Positions 55,356 to 64,000 of a DNA stretch of 64,000 nucleotides are shown here, piece after piece (position 1 is the stretch's first letter; each line of letters begins with the position of its first letter). The translations under genes were made by a program, and so were the position numbers. The DNA lies in NCBI GenBank assembly GCA_963169045.1, contig CAUJDF010000052.1, forward strand, positions 88,604 to 152,603, read 5' to 3'. The notes beneath the pieces were generated by a model. That model did not search any database and had not been told where the DNA came from. It saw only the letters and a program-made list of their open reading frames with translations. Origin of the DNA: Myxococcota bacterium. Its GTDB lineage: Bacteria > Myxococcota_A > Bradymonadia > UBA7976 > UBA1532.

Positions 55356-57007
55356 TTCGTCTCCGTCGCGGTCGTCGGCACGAGCGGCCCGAGGTGCCAG
55401 GTCATCTCGACGGTGCGCGCGCCGTTCTTGTCGACGCCGTCGAGGCGCACGTGCAGGGTGTCGCCGTCGCGCCGGTAGGTGATGCGGCGCGGGAAGTCGT
55501 GTTCCGGGTTCTCGAACGCCACCTCGCGCGCGCCGCGCGTGGCGAGGCGGAACGTCGTCGGCGTCCCGCCGTCGGGCATGGCGATGTAGACGACGCCGCC
55601 CCGGCCGTCGGTCTGGATGCGCAGGAACTCGAACGACGTGCCGCGCGGGGAGACGGTGCGGCCGAGGCCCACCATCATGCCGCCGGCGGGCGGCAGCCAG
55701 ATCTCCTCGGTGCCATCGACGCGCCACGCGCCGGCGAGCCAGCCGAGGTCGTCCACGCGCGGCGGGGCCTCCGCGGGCGCGGCCTCGTCCTCCTCGACGG
55801 CGCCGGGGAGCACCGGGCCGGCGGCGGGCGGTTTCCAGACGTCCTCGAAGTCGAGGCGGCCGTCGCGGACGACGCAGACGGCGTCGTCGGCGGGGATCGG
55901 GAGGCGGCGGCCGAGGCTCGCGCCGTCGCCGTGGCGCAGCGCGCTCGTGGCGATGAGCCGACCCTGGGTGCGGCCGTCGTCGGAGTCGCTGTAGACGACG
56001 GTCACGCCCTCCGCGGCGGCGGGCAGGCGGATCTTCAGCCGCACCCGGCCGGGCAGGACGGCGCGCTCGACCGCCGGCAGCGACTTCGGATCGCCGAAGC
56101 CCGGGCGCACCCACGGCTCGAACAGGCCGATGCCCCACTGGACGGGCCGCCGCTCGCCGGCCGTGAGACAGTGGTCCATATAGCCCGCGCCCTCGCCGGC
56201 CCAGACCTCGACGTGGTCGTCGTGGATCCAGCTGGGCGCGCCCTTCTGCCAGACGTCGTCCTCGACCTCGACGTAGAGCTCGTCCTCGGGGCCGGCGACG
56301 ACGCGCAGCTTCGGCGCGGGACCCTTCGCCGCGGCGGCGGCGTGCACCTGGTGCTCGGCCTCGGCGGCGCACGTGCCGAGCGCGGCGGCTCGCCAGCCGT
56401 CCGTGCGCCAGCCGGGGGGCAGGGCGGGCAGGGGGATACGGCGGTAGGCGTACGCCGGGCCGCCGCCGTCGTCGGCGTTGACGGGGTTGCCCTCGGCGTC
56501 GCAGGGCGGCGCCGTCCAGCGGCAGCTGCCCTTCCAGGCGGTGCGGTCCCAGGCGCACGACTCCTCGTTGAGCCCGAGCGTCCACGACCCCTCGGTCGCC
56601 TCGGACAGGGGTCGCAGCGGCGCCAGCTGGAGGACCCGGGTCGTCGTCCAGCGCCAGGACGAGCCGCCGTGCTGGGCGTACGTGAACCGGTTCGGCGTCA
56701 CCTCCACCGCGTCCTCGCCCATGCCGGCAGCCCCGTAGCCGTCGTTGCAGACCCGCAACAACGCTCGGCTCTCGCCACCGCGCCGCAGCCACCACTCGTA
56801 GGGCACGCAGCGCTCGAGATCGGCGCCGGGCGGCTCGGCGCCGGTGTCGCGCAGGTCGAGCGCGAGACGCACCACGGTGAGCGGGCGGCCGGCGGCGTCA
56901 CGGCCGGCGGGCAGCTCCTGGGCCACGCGGCAGCGGGGACGGCCGGCGCAGAGATCGGGGGGCGGCGGAGCCGCAAGGAGCACGAGGAGGGGCAGGGCGG
57001 CGTGCAT
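55352..57007 (-). CDS. exported two-part protein with C-terminal DUF6265-type domain
   Basis: A 551-residue protein with a short signal peptide (MHAALPLLVLLAAPPPPD). The N-terminal about 390 residues are not recognised. They hold several Cys and strand motifs (CVPYEWWLRRGGESRALL, SSWRWTTTRVLQLAPL, LYVEVEDDVWQKGAP), and the middle resembles a carbohydrate-binding or sugar-sensing beta sandwich only loosely. An acidic Ala/Pro linker (VEEDEAAPAEAPP, about 410-425) leads to a DUF6265-like domain (about 428-551; LGWLAGAWRVDGTEEIW, VAFENPEHDFPRRITYRR), a lipocalin-like barrel of unknown ligand. ATG 57007 is the natural start. It overlaps gst (ATGA) and is divergent from the 57169 giant. Confidence 0.75.
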   Translation of the reverse strand: MHAALPLLVLLAAPPPPDLCAGRPRCRVAQELPAGRDAAGRPLTVVRLALDLRDTGAEPPGADLERCVPYEWWLRRGGESRALLRVCNDGYGAAGMGEDAVEVTPNRFTYAQHGGSSWRWTTTRVLQLAPLRPLSEATEGSWTLGLNEESCAWDRTAWKGSCRWTAPPCDAEGNPVNADDGGGPAYAYRRIPLPALPPGWRTDGWRAAALGTCAAEAEHQVHAAAAAKGPAPKLRVVAGPEDELYVEVEDDVWQKGAPSWIHDDHVEVWAGEGAGYMDHCLTAGERRPVQWGIGLFEPWVRPGFGDPKSLPAVERAVLPGRVRLKIRLPAAAEGVTVVYSDSDDGRTQGRLIATSALRHGDGASLGRRLPIPADDAVCVVRDGRLDFEDVWKPPAAGPVLPGAVEEDEAAPAEAPPRVDDLGWLAGAWRVDGTEEIWLPPAGGMMVGLGRTVSPRGTSFEFLRIQTDGRGGVVYIAMPDGGTPTTFRLATRGAREVAFENPEHDFPRRITYRRDGDTLHVRLDGVDKNGARTVEMTWHLGPLVPTTATETK

Positions 57008-57168
57008 GGCTGTTTCTCGCCGAGGCCCCCCGGTCTGTCAACCGTGAGCCCGTGTCGATATTGACCCGCCGTCTCTGACCCACGGGGTCCAGCCGACGTC
57101 GCCCCCCGGCCGTGATTGCGGCGGGTTCTCGCACACGGCGCAGGTGGCGCCGAAAGGCAAGGGGCATC

Positions 57169-60100
57169 ATGAATCAGAGCGTCCGAAGCATCGCCCGCCG
57201 GGTCCTCGCGACCCTGCTGGCGCTGACCGGGGTGGCGGCGGCGCAGGAGGCGGATCCGAACGCCTTCCGCGTCGTGACCGTGCCCTGGGTGGGCACGACG
57301 CCGCGCGTCCCGCACGACGGGGTCGACGGCCAGTGGCACTACTTCCAGGCCGTCGCCCGGGGCACGTGCGACGAGGCGATCCAGTACCGCTGGGACTTCG
57401 ACGGCGACGGGACGTGGGACACCGCGTTCGTGAACGCGGCGAACCGGTGGAACCTGGGCGCGAAGCACACGCTGCCCGCGCAGGGCCAGGACCGGCTGTT
57501 CGTGGCGCGCGTGCAGGGCAAGTGCGGCGCGGCGCTCGCCGAGGCCGAGTTCCCGCTGCGGATGCGCGCCAACCCGACGCGCGCCCAGAAGGTGAACCGC
57601 GCCGTCTCGAACGGCCTCTGGTACGGCCACATCAACCTCATCCGCGATCCGAACCTGCGCCAGGCCCACTGGGGCGACCGTGCGGGGCGCCACTGGATCC
57701 CCGACACGGCCATGCTCGCCCAGGCGATGATGAACCGCGGCCACGTCGCGGGCGTCAACGGCGAGATCGACCCGCTGATCGAGGACGGGCAGTGGATGCT
57801 GCACGCCGTGCTGTCGGCGTCGACGCAGCAGGCGATCGGCGTCCAGGCCGGCGGCGTGAACCCCGACGTGAACGGCAACGGCTACGCCGTCCGCTTCGAG
57901 ATCGGCGACGGCCACGACAACTACTCGCAGGGTCCGGCCCTCGAGGCGCTCGCGAGCTGGGGTGACATGGACTACGTCATCCCCGCCGACGTCGGCGCGC
58001 CCGCCAACTTCGTGGCCGGCCGGCGCCTCGGCGACGTCGTCAACGACGCCGCCGAGTTCTTCTACTGGTCGATGACCGACATCGCCTTCGACGGCGGCTA
58101 CGCCGGCGGCTGGGACTACAGCGTCAACAGCAACGCCATCGACACCTCCCAGGTGGGCTGGGTGGTCGTCGGCCTGTACGCCGCCGAGGTCAACGCCGGC
58201 GTGCAGGTCCCGCAGTGGGTCAAGAACCGCGTGCTCAAGGGCGCCCAGCTCACCAACATCGGCCGGTTCGACGCGGCGAAGGACGGCTCGTACGTCTATC
58301 GCGGCGACCCCGCCGGCGGCGACCGGTCGGGCAACCTCGCCCGCTCCGGCGCCATGCTGACCGCGCTCGGCTTCGCGCTCGGCGGCGAGCGCGGCCACCC
58401 GCTCGCCGACAAGACGGCGAAGTTCATCGGCGACAACTTCGACGTCGACCTGCCGATCGGCTGGGGCGCGCGGCCGATCGCCGCCAACAACCTGACGGCG
58501 AACTACTACGCGCTCTTCCAGATCGCGAAGGGCTCGCGCTCGTTCACGCCGGCCTACGACCGCCTCGGCGCGGCGAGCCTCGACTGGTACGCGCGCATCG
58601 GCGACTTCCTCGTGAACACCGCCGACGCGAACGGCACCTGGACCAACGACAACATGTGGATGGGCGGCCGCAAGGTGCAGCACGCCATCAGCCTGCTCAT
58701 CCTCATCCCGACCGTCTTCGACATCCCGCCGGTGGCGGTGGCGTCGGCCGAGCCCGCGCTCGCCGGCCCCGGCGACGAGATCACCTTCGCCCACGCCGGC
58801 TCGTACGCCGCCGATCCCACGTCGCCCATCGTGCGCTGGCGCTGGAACTTCATCGACCTGCCCGGCGACGACACCGACGGCGACGGCACCGTCGAGGCCG
58901 ACGAGATCGTGTGGGAGATCGACACCAACGACGCCAACCTGCGTCCGCGCTTCGCCTTCAACCCGGCGATCGCGTTCGGCGAGGAGAAGTCGTACCGCAT
59001 CCTCCTCGAGGTCGAGGACTCCCAGGGCCGCAAGGCGACGGACGCCGAGTCGGTCGTGGTGAAGATCTCGCTCATCAACCACGCGCCCGTCGTCGTCTCG
59101 CACCCGAGCGGCATCTCCGAGACGCCCTACCGCGTGAGCCCCGGCGGCCGCGTGACCCTGAACGCGAGCCAGAGCTTCGACCCCGACAGCGACGACGCCC
59201 CGAACGCCGGCTCGCCCGCGGACACGATCACCTCGATCGCGTGGGACCTCGACTTCGACGGCACGTTCGAGACCGTCGGCGCCCAGGTGCAGTTCGACGC
59301 GCCCGCGGCGTGGCAGATCGGCCAGTCGCGCGTCATCCGCGTGAAGGCGTGCGACGACGGCCGCTGGGTCGGCCAGACGGACGCCGAGTGCGGCGGCGAC
59401 TGCTCGCAGTGCAGCGAGGGCGTCGCGCACCTCGAGATCGCCAACGACCCGCCGGTGGCCGCCGTGGCGCTCGGCGCCGCGTTCGTGCTCGAGGGCGGCG
59501 AGCTCGTCGCCGACGCGAGCGGCTCCACCGACGACGGCGCGCTGACCTACGCCTGGTCGTGCGACGCGCCCCTCGAGACCGCGACCGAGCAGGGCGGCGC
59601 CCTGCTGCGTATCTCGGCGGCGAACGTCGACGCCCCCGGCCTCGGCGTCGCCCTCGGCTGCACGCTCACCGTGACCGACACCGCCGGCCAGACGGACGAG
59701 CAGGCCTTCCAGGTGACCGTGCGCAACGCCGCGCCGGTGATCGACGGCGTGGCGCTGGTGGACGCGGCCGTCGAGGGCGGCCTCGCCCTCCTGCGCGTCA
59801 CCGCCCGCGACCCCGCCGCGGCGGACGAGCTGCTCTACGGCGCCGACTGCGACGACGACGGCCTCTTCGAGGTGGCCGGCCAGGCGGCGTCCGAGCTGGC
59901 CTGCGCCTTCGAGCAGGACGGCATCTACCCGGTGGCGGTGATCGTCACCGACGACGACGGCGACAGCGCCACCACCGCGGTGGACGTCCACGTCGAGAAC
60001 GCCGCGCCCGCCATCGCCGGCCACCTCTGCCCGGCGGTGCGCGAGGGCGAGGCCGGCGTCATCTCCGTGCAGACGAGCGACCCGGCGGATCCGGTGCGCT

Positions 60101-63100
60101 GCGCCCTCGCGGCGCCGGTGCCCGGCGCGATGATCGACGCCGACAGCTGCCGCATCTTCTGGGTGCCGAGCTACGCGCAGGCCCGCGACGGCGGCGCCGA
60201 TTTCCACATCGTCGCCACCGACGTCGACGGCGGTCGTAACGAGACCGACTTCCGCTGCGCCGCGGCGCCCGTCGACGACGACGGCGACGGCCTCGCCGAC
60301 ACCTGGGAGCGCGAGCACGGCACCCAGCTCGGCGGCGGGGACTGCGACGCGGACCTCGACGGCGACGGTCTGACCAACTGCGACGAGTTCGCCCGCGGCA
60401 CCGATCCGCGCCGCTTCGACGGCGCCACGCCGCCGGTGCTCGAGTCGCCCGCCGACGGCGCGGTCGTGCGCGTCGCCGAGCTCGTGGCCTGGGGCGCCAC
60501 CGACGCGCTCGGCGGCGACATCCGCTACCGCTTCTTCGTCTACGACGGCGCCGACGACATCGTGCCGCGCGTCGCCTCGCCGCTCATCGACGCGCAGCAG
60601 AGCGAGGGCCACTTCACGGCGCTCGGCCTCGAAGAGAACGCGACGTACTACTGGACCGCCCGCGGCCACAACGGCCGGAGCGACGGCCCGGCGGCGGCGC
60701 GCATCCGCTTCGCCCTGAACGCGGTCGACGAGCGCCCGACGGCGCCCGCCATCACCGAGCCGGTGGACGGCGGCGAGGTCGCCTCGCTCCGCCCGGCGAT
60801 CACCGTCGAGGGCGCGACCGACGCGGACCCCGGCGACACGCTGCGCCACGAGTGCGAGATCACGTCGCTGTTGCTGCCCGAGGCGCCGGTCTTCGCCCGC
60901 GGCCCCGGCCCGGTGTTGACGCCCGCGTCCCCGCTCACCGAGAACGGCGACTACGGCGTGCGCTGCCGCGCCATCGACGCCGCGGGCCTGACGTCGCCGT
61001 GGAGCGCGCTCGTGCACTTCCGCGTCGACGCGCTCGAGGAGGCGCCGGGGGCGCCGCAGTTCCTCGACCCCGCCCGCGGCACGACGATCCACCACCCGCA
61101 GGTGGCGCTCGTCGCCGGCGACGCGCACGACCCGGACGGCGACGCGCTGACCTACGCCTTCTGGTTCAGCAACGACCCGACCTTCAGCAACGCCACCACG
61201 ATCGCCTCCGGCGAGTTGCCCGCCGACGAGGCCAACCGGGCCCTGTTCGCCGTCGCCCGCGAGCTGCGGGACGGCGAGACCTGGTACTGGAAGGCCCGCG
61301 CCAGCGACGGCCGCCTCACCGGCCCGTCGGTGGTCAACACGCTCGACGTGCGCCTGATCGGCCGCCCGCTCGAGCTGCTCGAGCCCGTCGCCGCCATCGT
61401 CGACACCGACACGCCGGACCTCATCGTGCGCAACGGCGCCGACCCCGCCGGCCGCGCCCTGCGCTACGAGTTCGCCATCTTCGCCGACGCCGAGGGCGGC
61501 GAGCTCGTCGCCACCTCCGACCTCGTCGACGAGGACGCCGGCACCACGAGCTGGGCGGTGCCGCCGGGCCTGCTGCGCGAGGACGCCACCTACTACTGGA
61601 CCGCCCGCGCCCACAACGGCCTCGCCGCGTCGCCCTTCGCGCCGCTCGCCGCCTTCACCATCGACGCGGTCGCCGCGGCGCCCGGCGCGCCGACGATCCG
61701 CCGCCCCGAGCGGGGCGACGTCGTCGCCGCCGGCCAGCCGGAGATCGAGATCGGCGCCGCCGCCGACTCCGACCCCGCCGAGTTCCTGCGCTACGGCTGC
61801 GAGATCGCCACCGACGCGGCGTTCGCCGACGTGGTCTCGGGCGCCGAGGGCGAGCCCGGCCGCGACGGCCGCATCGTCCTGCGCTCGGCGGCCCCGCTCG
61901 CCGAGAACGGCCGGTTCTTCGTCCGCTGCCGCGCCGTCGACCGCCTCGGCATGGCCGGCCCGTGGTCGGCGAGCAGCGACTTCATGGTGAACGGCGTCAA
62001 CGAGGCCCCCTCGGCCCCGCGCGCCCTCGCTCCGGCCCGCGCCGCGATCCTGAACACGCGCCGCATCGTGCTCGAGGCCGGCGAGGCCATCGATCCCGAG
62101 GGCGCGCCGCTGACCTACCGGTTCTGGATCAGCACCGAGCCGACCTTCGGCGAGGACACGCTGGACTCCGGCGAGCTCGAGGCGCCCACCAACGGCCGCC
62201 TCACCTGGTCGCCGACGCTCACCCCGCGCAACGGCACCACCCTGTACTGGCGCGTGCGGGCCCACGACGGCATGGTGGCCGGCCCGGCGACGACCTCGAC
62301 GTTCGGCATCGACGTGCGCCGCCGCGCGCCCGTCCTCGCCGAGCCGGTCGGCGGCGCGGTCGTCGACGACGCCTCGCCGCGCCTGAGCGTCCGCGTCGGC
62401 GGCCTGAACGACGGCGTCGCGCCGCGCTACGTCATCACCGTGTACGCCGACGAGGCGCTGACGCGCCCCGTCGCCAGCTCCGACCCGCTCCCCGGCGGCG
62501 ACGAGCTGGTCGGCTGGACGCTGCCCGACGGCGCGCTCGAGGAGAACCACACCTACTGGTGGACGGCCCGCGCCTACGACGGTGTCGACTTCGGCGACGC
62601 CGCCGCGCCCGAGTCCTTCACTGTCAACGCCATCGCCGAAGCGCCCGCGATGCCCCGCGTCCTCGCGCCCCAGGCCGGCGACGCGGTCGACAGCGCCCGC
62701 CCCGAGATCGTCGCCGGTGGCAGCGATCCGGATCCGGGAGACGCGCTCACCCTGCACTGCGAGGTGCTGCTCGCCGACGACGAGCGGCTCGTGGCGGCCC
62801 ACGCCGAGGCCTCCGCCGGCCTGGACGGCGTCGCGCGCGTCCCGCTGGCCGACGCCCTCGACGAGAACGGCGACTACCTCGTCCGCTGCCGCGCCACCGA
62901 CCGGGCGGGCATGTCGAGCCCCTGGTCCGACGCGGTGCCCTTCACGGTGAACGCCGACAACGAGGCCCCGCCGGCGCCGCGCATCCTCGCGCCCGCCCAG
63001 GACGCGGTGCTCGCCGACGACAAGCCCGACTTCGTGGTGGCCGGCGTGGCCGACCCCGAGGGCGAGCCGGTCGTGTACCGGTTCCGCCTGAGCCGCGACC

Positions 63101-63918
63101 CGATGTTCCCGCTCGGCGCCACGTTCGACTCCGAGGACGTGCTCGCCGGCCCCGACGGCACGGTCACCTGGCAGGCCCCCGCCGCCCTCGGCGAGGACAC
63201 CACCTGGTACTGGGGCGTGCGCGCCCACGACCCGCACACCGCCGGCATGGAGGTCACGGGCCGGTTCCGCATCGACATGGTCAACGAGGCCCCCTCGGCG
63301 CCGCGGGCGCTCAACCCCGCCGCCGGCGCGGTCTCGGAGCCGGACCCCCGGTTCATCTGGGGCGCCTCGGTCGATCCCGAGGGCGCGGCGCTGGCCTACC
63401 AGGTCGAGCTGTGCGGCACGGCGGACTGCGGCGACCTGCGCTGGACGGTGACGACCAGCGACCAGTACGCGGACTACCCGCAGCGCCTCCCCGAGGGCAT
63501 CTACTACTGGCGCGTGCGCTCGTTCGACGCCGGCGGCGAGTCCTCGGCCTGGACGATCGCGACGATGTTCCGCGTGGAGCCCGACGTCACGGCGCCGCCG
63601 GCCGGGCAGCCGGGTCGCCTCGACCTGCCGGTGCGCGACATCGACCCGGGCACGGACCTCGGCCGCGGCGGCCACGACCTGCCCCGCCTGCCGGACCGCG
63701 ACGACGAGCGGACGCCCGACGCGGGCGTCGGCGGCGAGTCGCCCGACCCCGGCGAGGAGCCCGGCCACGCCCCGGCGCAGCCCGAGGACGAGGTGCCCGT
63801 CGAGCGCATCGAGGAGCCCGCCGAGCGCGGCGGCTGCTCGGCCGTCGGCCCCGAGAGCGCGCCCGCCGCGCCGCTCTTCCTGCTCGCCCTCGCCGCGCTG
63901 CGCCGCCGCCGCCGCTGA
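57169..63918 (+). CDS. giant MYXO-CTERM surface protein: toroid, PKD and Fn3-like domains
   Basis: A 2249-residue exported protein. Order: signal peptide (1-25); an N-terminal domain (about 28-130) and toroid-like helical domain (about 139-520) homologous to those of the 3115 product (both toroids end L.P.[IV]FD..PVA); two PKD domains (about 523-755); Cys-bearing Ig/PKD-like domains (to about 1035); one TSP3-like segment (1037-1081, DDDGDGLADTWERE); ten Fn3-like domains (about 1085-2140); a Pro/Asp/Glu linker; and a C-terminal sorting tail with the conserved Cys (GGCSAVGPES), a hydrophobic stretch (APLFLLALAAL) and RRRRR. The tail is of MYXO-CTERM type, which is processed by a dedicated rhomboid/CPBP-type sortase system and sends proteins to the outer surface. 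ATG 57169 is chosen for the signal peptide. Confidence 0.9.
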   Translation: MNQSVRSIARRVLATLLALTGVAAAQEADPNAFRVVTVPWVGTTPRVPHDGVDGQWHYFQAVARGTCDEAIQYRWDFDGDGTWDTAFVNAANRWNLGAKHTLPAQGQDRLFVARVQGKCGAALAEAEFPLRMRANPTRAQKVNRAVSNGLWYGHINLIRDPNLRQAHWGDRAGRHWIPDTAMLAQAMMNRGHVAGVNGEIDPLIEDGQWMLHAVLSASTQQAIGVQAGGVNPDVNGNGYAVRFEIGDGHDNYSQGPALEALASWGDMDYVIPADVGAPANFVAGRRLGDVVNDAAEFFYWSMTDIAFDGGYAGGWDYSVNSNAIDTSQVGWVVVGLYAAEVNAGVQVPQWVKNRVLKGAQLTNIGRFDAAKDGSYVYRGDPAGGDRSGNLARSGAMLTALGFALGGERGHPLADKTAKFIGDNFDVDLPIGWGARPIAANNLTANYYALFQIAKGSRSFTPAYDRLGAASLDWYARIGDFLVNTADANGTWTNDNMWMGGRKVQHAISLLILIPTVFDIPPVAVASAEPALAGPGDEITFAHAGSYAADPTSPIVRWRWNFIDLPGDDTDGDGTVEADEIVWEIDTNDANLRPRFAFNPAIAFGEEKSYRILLEVEDSQGRKATDAESVVVKISLINHAPVVVSHPSGISETPYRVSPGGRVTLNASQSFDPDSDDAPNAGSPADTITSIAWDLDFDGTFETVGAQVQFDAPAAWQIGQSRVIRVKACDDGRWVGQTDAECGGDCSQCSEGVAHLEIANDPPVAAVALGAAFVLEGGELVADASGSTDDGALTYAWSCDAPLETATEQGGALLRISAANVDAPGLGVALGCTLTVTDTAGQTDEQAFQVTVRNAAPVIDGVALVDAAVEGGLALLRVTARDPAAADELLYGADCDDDGLFEVAGQAASELACAFEQDGIYPVAVIVTDDDGDSATTAVDVHVENAAPAIAGHLCPAVREGEAGVISVQTSDPADPVRCALAAPVPGAMIDADSCRIFWVPSYAQARDGGADFHIVATDVDGGRNETDFRCAAAPVDDDGDGLADTWEREHGTQLGGGDCDADLDGDGLTNCDEFARGTDPRRFDGATPPVLESPADGAVVRVAELVAWGATDALGGDIRYRFFVYDGADDIVPRVASPLIDAQQSEGHFTALGLEENATYYWTARGHNGRSDGPAAARIRFALNAVDERPTAPAITEPVDGGEVASLRPAITVEGATDADPGDTLRHECEITSLLLPEAPVFARGPGPVLTPASPLTENGDYGVRCRAIDAAGLTSPWSALVHFRVDALEEAPGAPQFLDPARGTTIHHPQVALVAGDAHDPDGDALTYAFWFSNDPTFSNATTIASGELPADEANRALFAVARELRDGETWYWKARASDGRLTGPSVVNTLDVRLIGRPLELLEPVAAIVDTDTPDLIVRNGADPAGRALRYEFAIFADAEGGELVATSDLVDEDAGTTSWAVPPGLLREDATYYWTARAHNGLAASPFAPLAAFTIDAVAAAPGAPTIRRPERGDVVAAGQPEIEIGAAADSDPAEFLRYGCEIATDAAFADVVSGAEGEPGRDGRIVLRSAAPLAENGRFFVRCRAVDRLGMAGPWSASSDFMVNGVNEAPSAPRALAPARAAILNTRRIVLEAGEAIDPEGAPLTYRFWISTEPTFGEDTLDSGELEAPTNGRLTWSPTLTPRNGTTLYWRVRAHDGMVAGPATTSTFGIDVRRRAPVLAEPVGGAVVDDASPRLSVRVGGLNDGVAPRYVITVYADEALTRPVASSDPLPGGDELVGWTLPDGALEENHTYWWTARAYDGVDFGDAAAPESFTVNAIAEAPAMPRVLAPQAGDAVDSARPEIVAGGSDPDPGDALTLHCEVLLADDERLVAAHAEASAGLDGVARVPLADALDENGDYLVRCRATDRAGMSSPWSDAVPFTVNADNEAPPAPRILAPAQDAVLADDKPDFVVAGVADPEGEPVVYRFRLSRDPMFPLGATFDSEDVLAGPDGTVTWQAPAALGEDTTWYWGVRAHDPHTAGMEVTGRFRIDMVNEAPSAPRALNPAAGAVSEPDPRFIWGASVDPEGAALAYQVELCGTADCGDLRWTVTTSDQYADYPQRLPEGIYYWRVRSFDAGGESSAWTIATMFRVEPDVTAPPAGQPGRLDLPVRDIDPGTDLGRGGHDLPRLPDRDDERTPDAGVGGESPDPGEEPGHAPAQPEDEVPVERIEEPAERGGCSAVGPESAPAAPLFLLALAALRRRRR
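60424..63590 (+). repeat. ten Fn3-like domains arranged as an A-B-C triplet repeat
   Basis: Domain types recur in threes. A types carry TYYWTARxHNG. B types carry two Cys and ENGxxxVRCRAxDxxGM/LxxPWS. C types carry LTYxFW(F/I)S..PTF and W/LYWxVRAHDG. B domains start near 60733, 61675 and 62638; C domains near 61039, 62002 and 62962. The spacing is thus about 942-963 bp per triplet. A tenth domain ends the array. Confidence 0.85.
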
Positions 63919-63933
63919 GCCCCCCTGGGGGGC
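63919..63933. terminator. GC hairpin after the giant gene
   Basis: GCCCCCCTGGGGGGC starts on the base after the TGA at 63916-63918. It can fold into a stem of six or seven G-C pairs with a minimal loop. There is no T tract. Confidence 0.35.
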
Positions 63934-63951
63934 GCGCCCGCCGCCCGCCCA

Positions 63952-64000
63952 CCCCCCCCCCCCCCCCCCCCCCCCCCCCCGCCCCCGCCGCCCCCCCCCC
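63952..64000. repeat. poly-C low-complexity tract, probably artefactual
   Basis: There is a run of 29 C residues (63952-63980), then C-rich sequence with three G to the window end. No gene or site is visible. Such a homopolymer at the edge is typical of draft or contig-end sequence. Confidence 0.8.

Noticed and set aside
56698..63768. Minus-strand open frame of about 2350 codons antisense to the second giant
   Set aside because: It has the same shadow composition, and its end would overlap the real 55352-57007 gene in another frame. The plus-strand product has a MYXO-CTERM tail and recognisable domains.

Overview
The window is a very GC-rich stretch (roughly 70% or more by eye) with dense, often overlapping genes. 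It carries hallmarks of Myxococcota or a close deltaproteobacterial relative: a MYXO-CTERM-type tail (Cys, hydrophobic segment, terminal run of Arg), MopE-type Cys/Asp repeats (CDGxDxDCDG), thrombospondin type 3 repeats, huge PKD-domain proteins, a eukaryote-like Ser/Thr kinase beside a PEGA protein, and a sigma-54 activator. The poly-C run at the right edge looks like the ragged end of a draft or metagenomic contig. The lineage call is inference from domain content only.

Layout. 1-2948: 5' end of lon coupled to an Hsp20 gene, a small membrane protein, a UdgX-like uracil-DNA glycosylase and a lipoprotein. 3115-27064: a same-strand run of six secreted or lipid-anchored modular proteins (toroid+PKD giant, TSP3-repeat protein, two MopE-repeat lipoproteins, PKD+propeller protein, frameshifted FG-GAP lipoprotein). 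27066-30278 (minus): a Cys-rich/PPC lipoprotein sharing its C-terminal domain with the first giant. 30432-32489: an ASPIC/UnbV FG-GAP lipoprotein. 32540-33844: a RES/Xre-type toxin-antitoxin pair with its own AT-rich operator. 33848-35410: an MscS channel fused to a cyclic-nucleotide-binding domain. 35469-42177: a six-gene, end-overlapping ABC-2 efflux operon (outer-membrane factor, HlyD-type adaptor, two ATPases, two permeases; YbhGFSR-like). 42379-45014: a divergent histidine kinase and NtrC-type regulator pair; each operon has its own sigma-54 (-24/-12) promoter in the shared intergenic region. 44999-51990: lipoproteins, a PEGA/TPR protein and a Ser/Thr kinase, several damaged by single-base lesions. 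52058-57007: a SecD-head-like periplasmic protein, argS, a GST and a DUF6265-type protein. 57169-63918: a second toroid+PKD giant with Fn3-like repeats and a MYXO-CTERM tail.

How the genes may work together. The surface proteins share modules. A cohesin-like C-terminal domain ends three of them (12605, 17254 and 22792 genes). A dockerin-like Ca-loop module occurs in two (3115 and 12605 genes). A terminal domain with a QCIN motif ends the 3115 and 27066 genes. An N-terminal domain plus alpha/alpha toroid opens both giants. This module sharing is the best candidate here for an undescribed system: a Ca-dependent, cohesin/dockerin-like cell-surface assembly. That is inference; the shared sequence is visible directly. 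Two proteins show higher-order repeats: an exact 438-bp unit of four TSP3 repeats, and an A-B-C triplet of Fn3-like domains.

Caution. Two in-frame TAG codons, two apparent one-base insertions in G/C runs and three genes whose best start is CTG suggest either residual sequence errors or real decay. They should be checked against reads before biological use.
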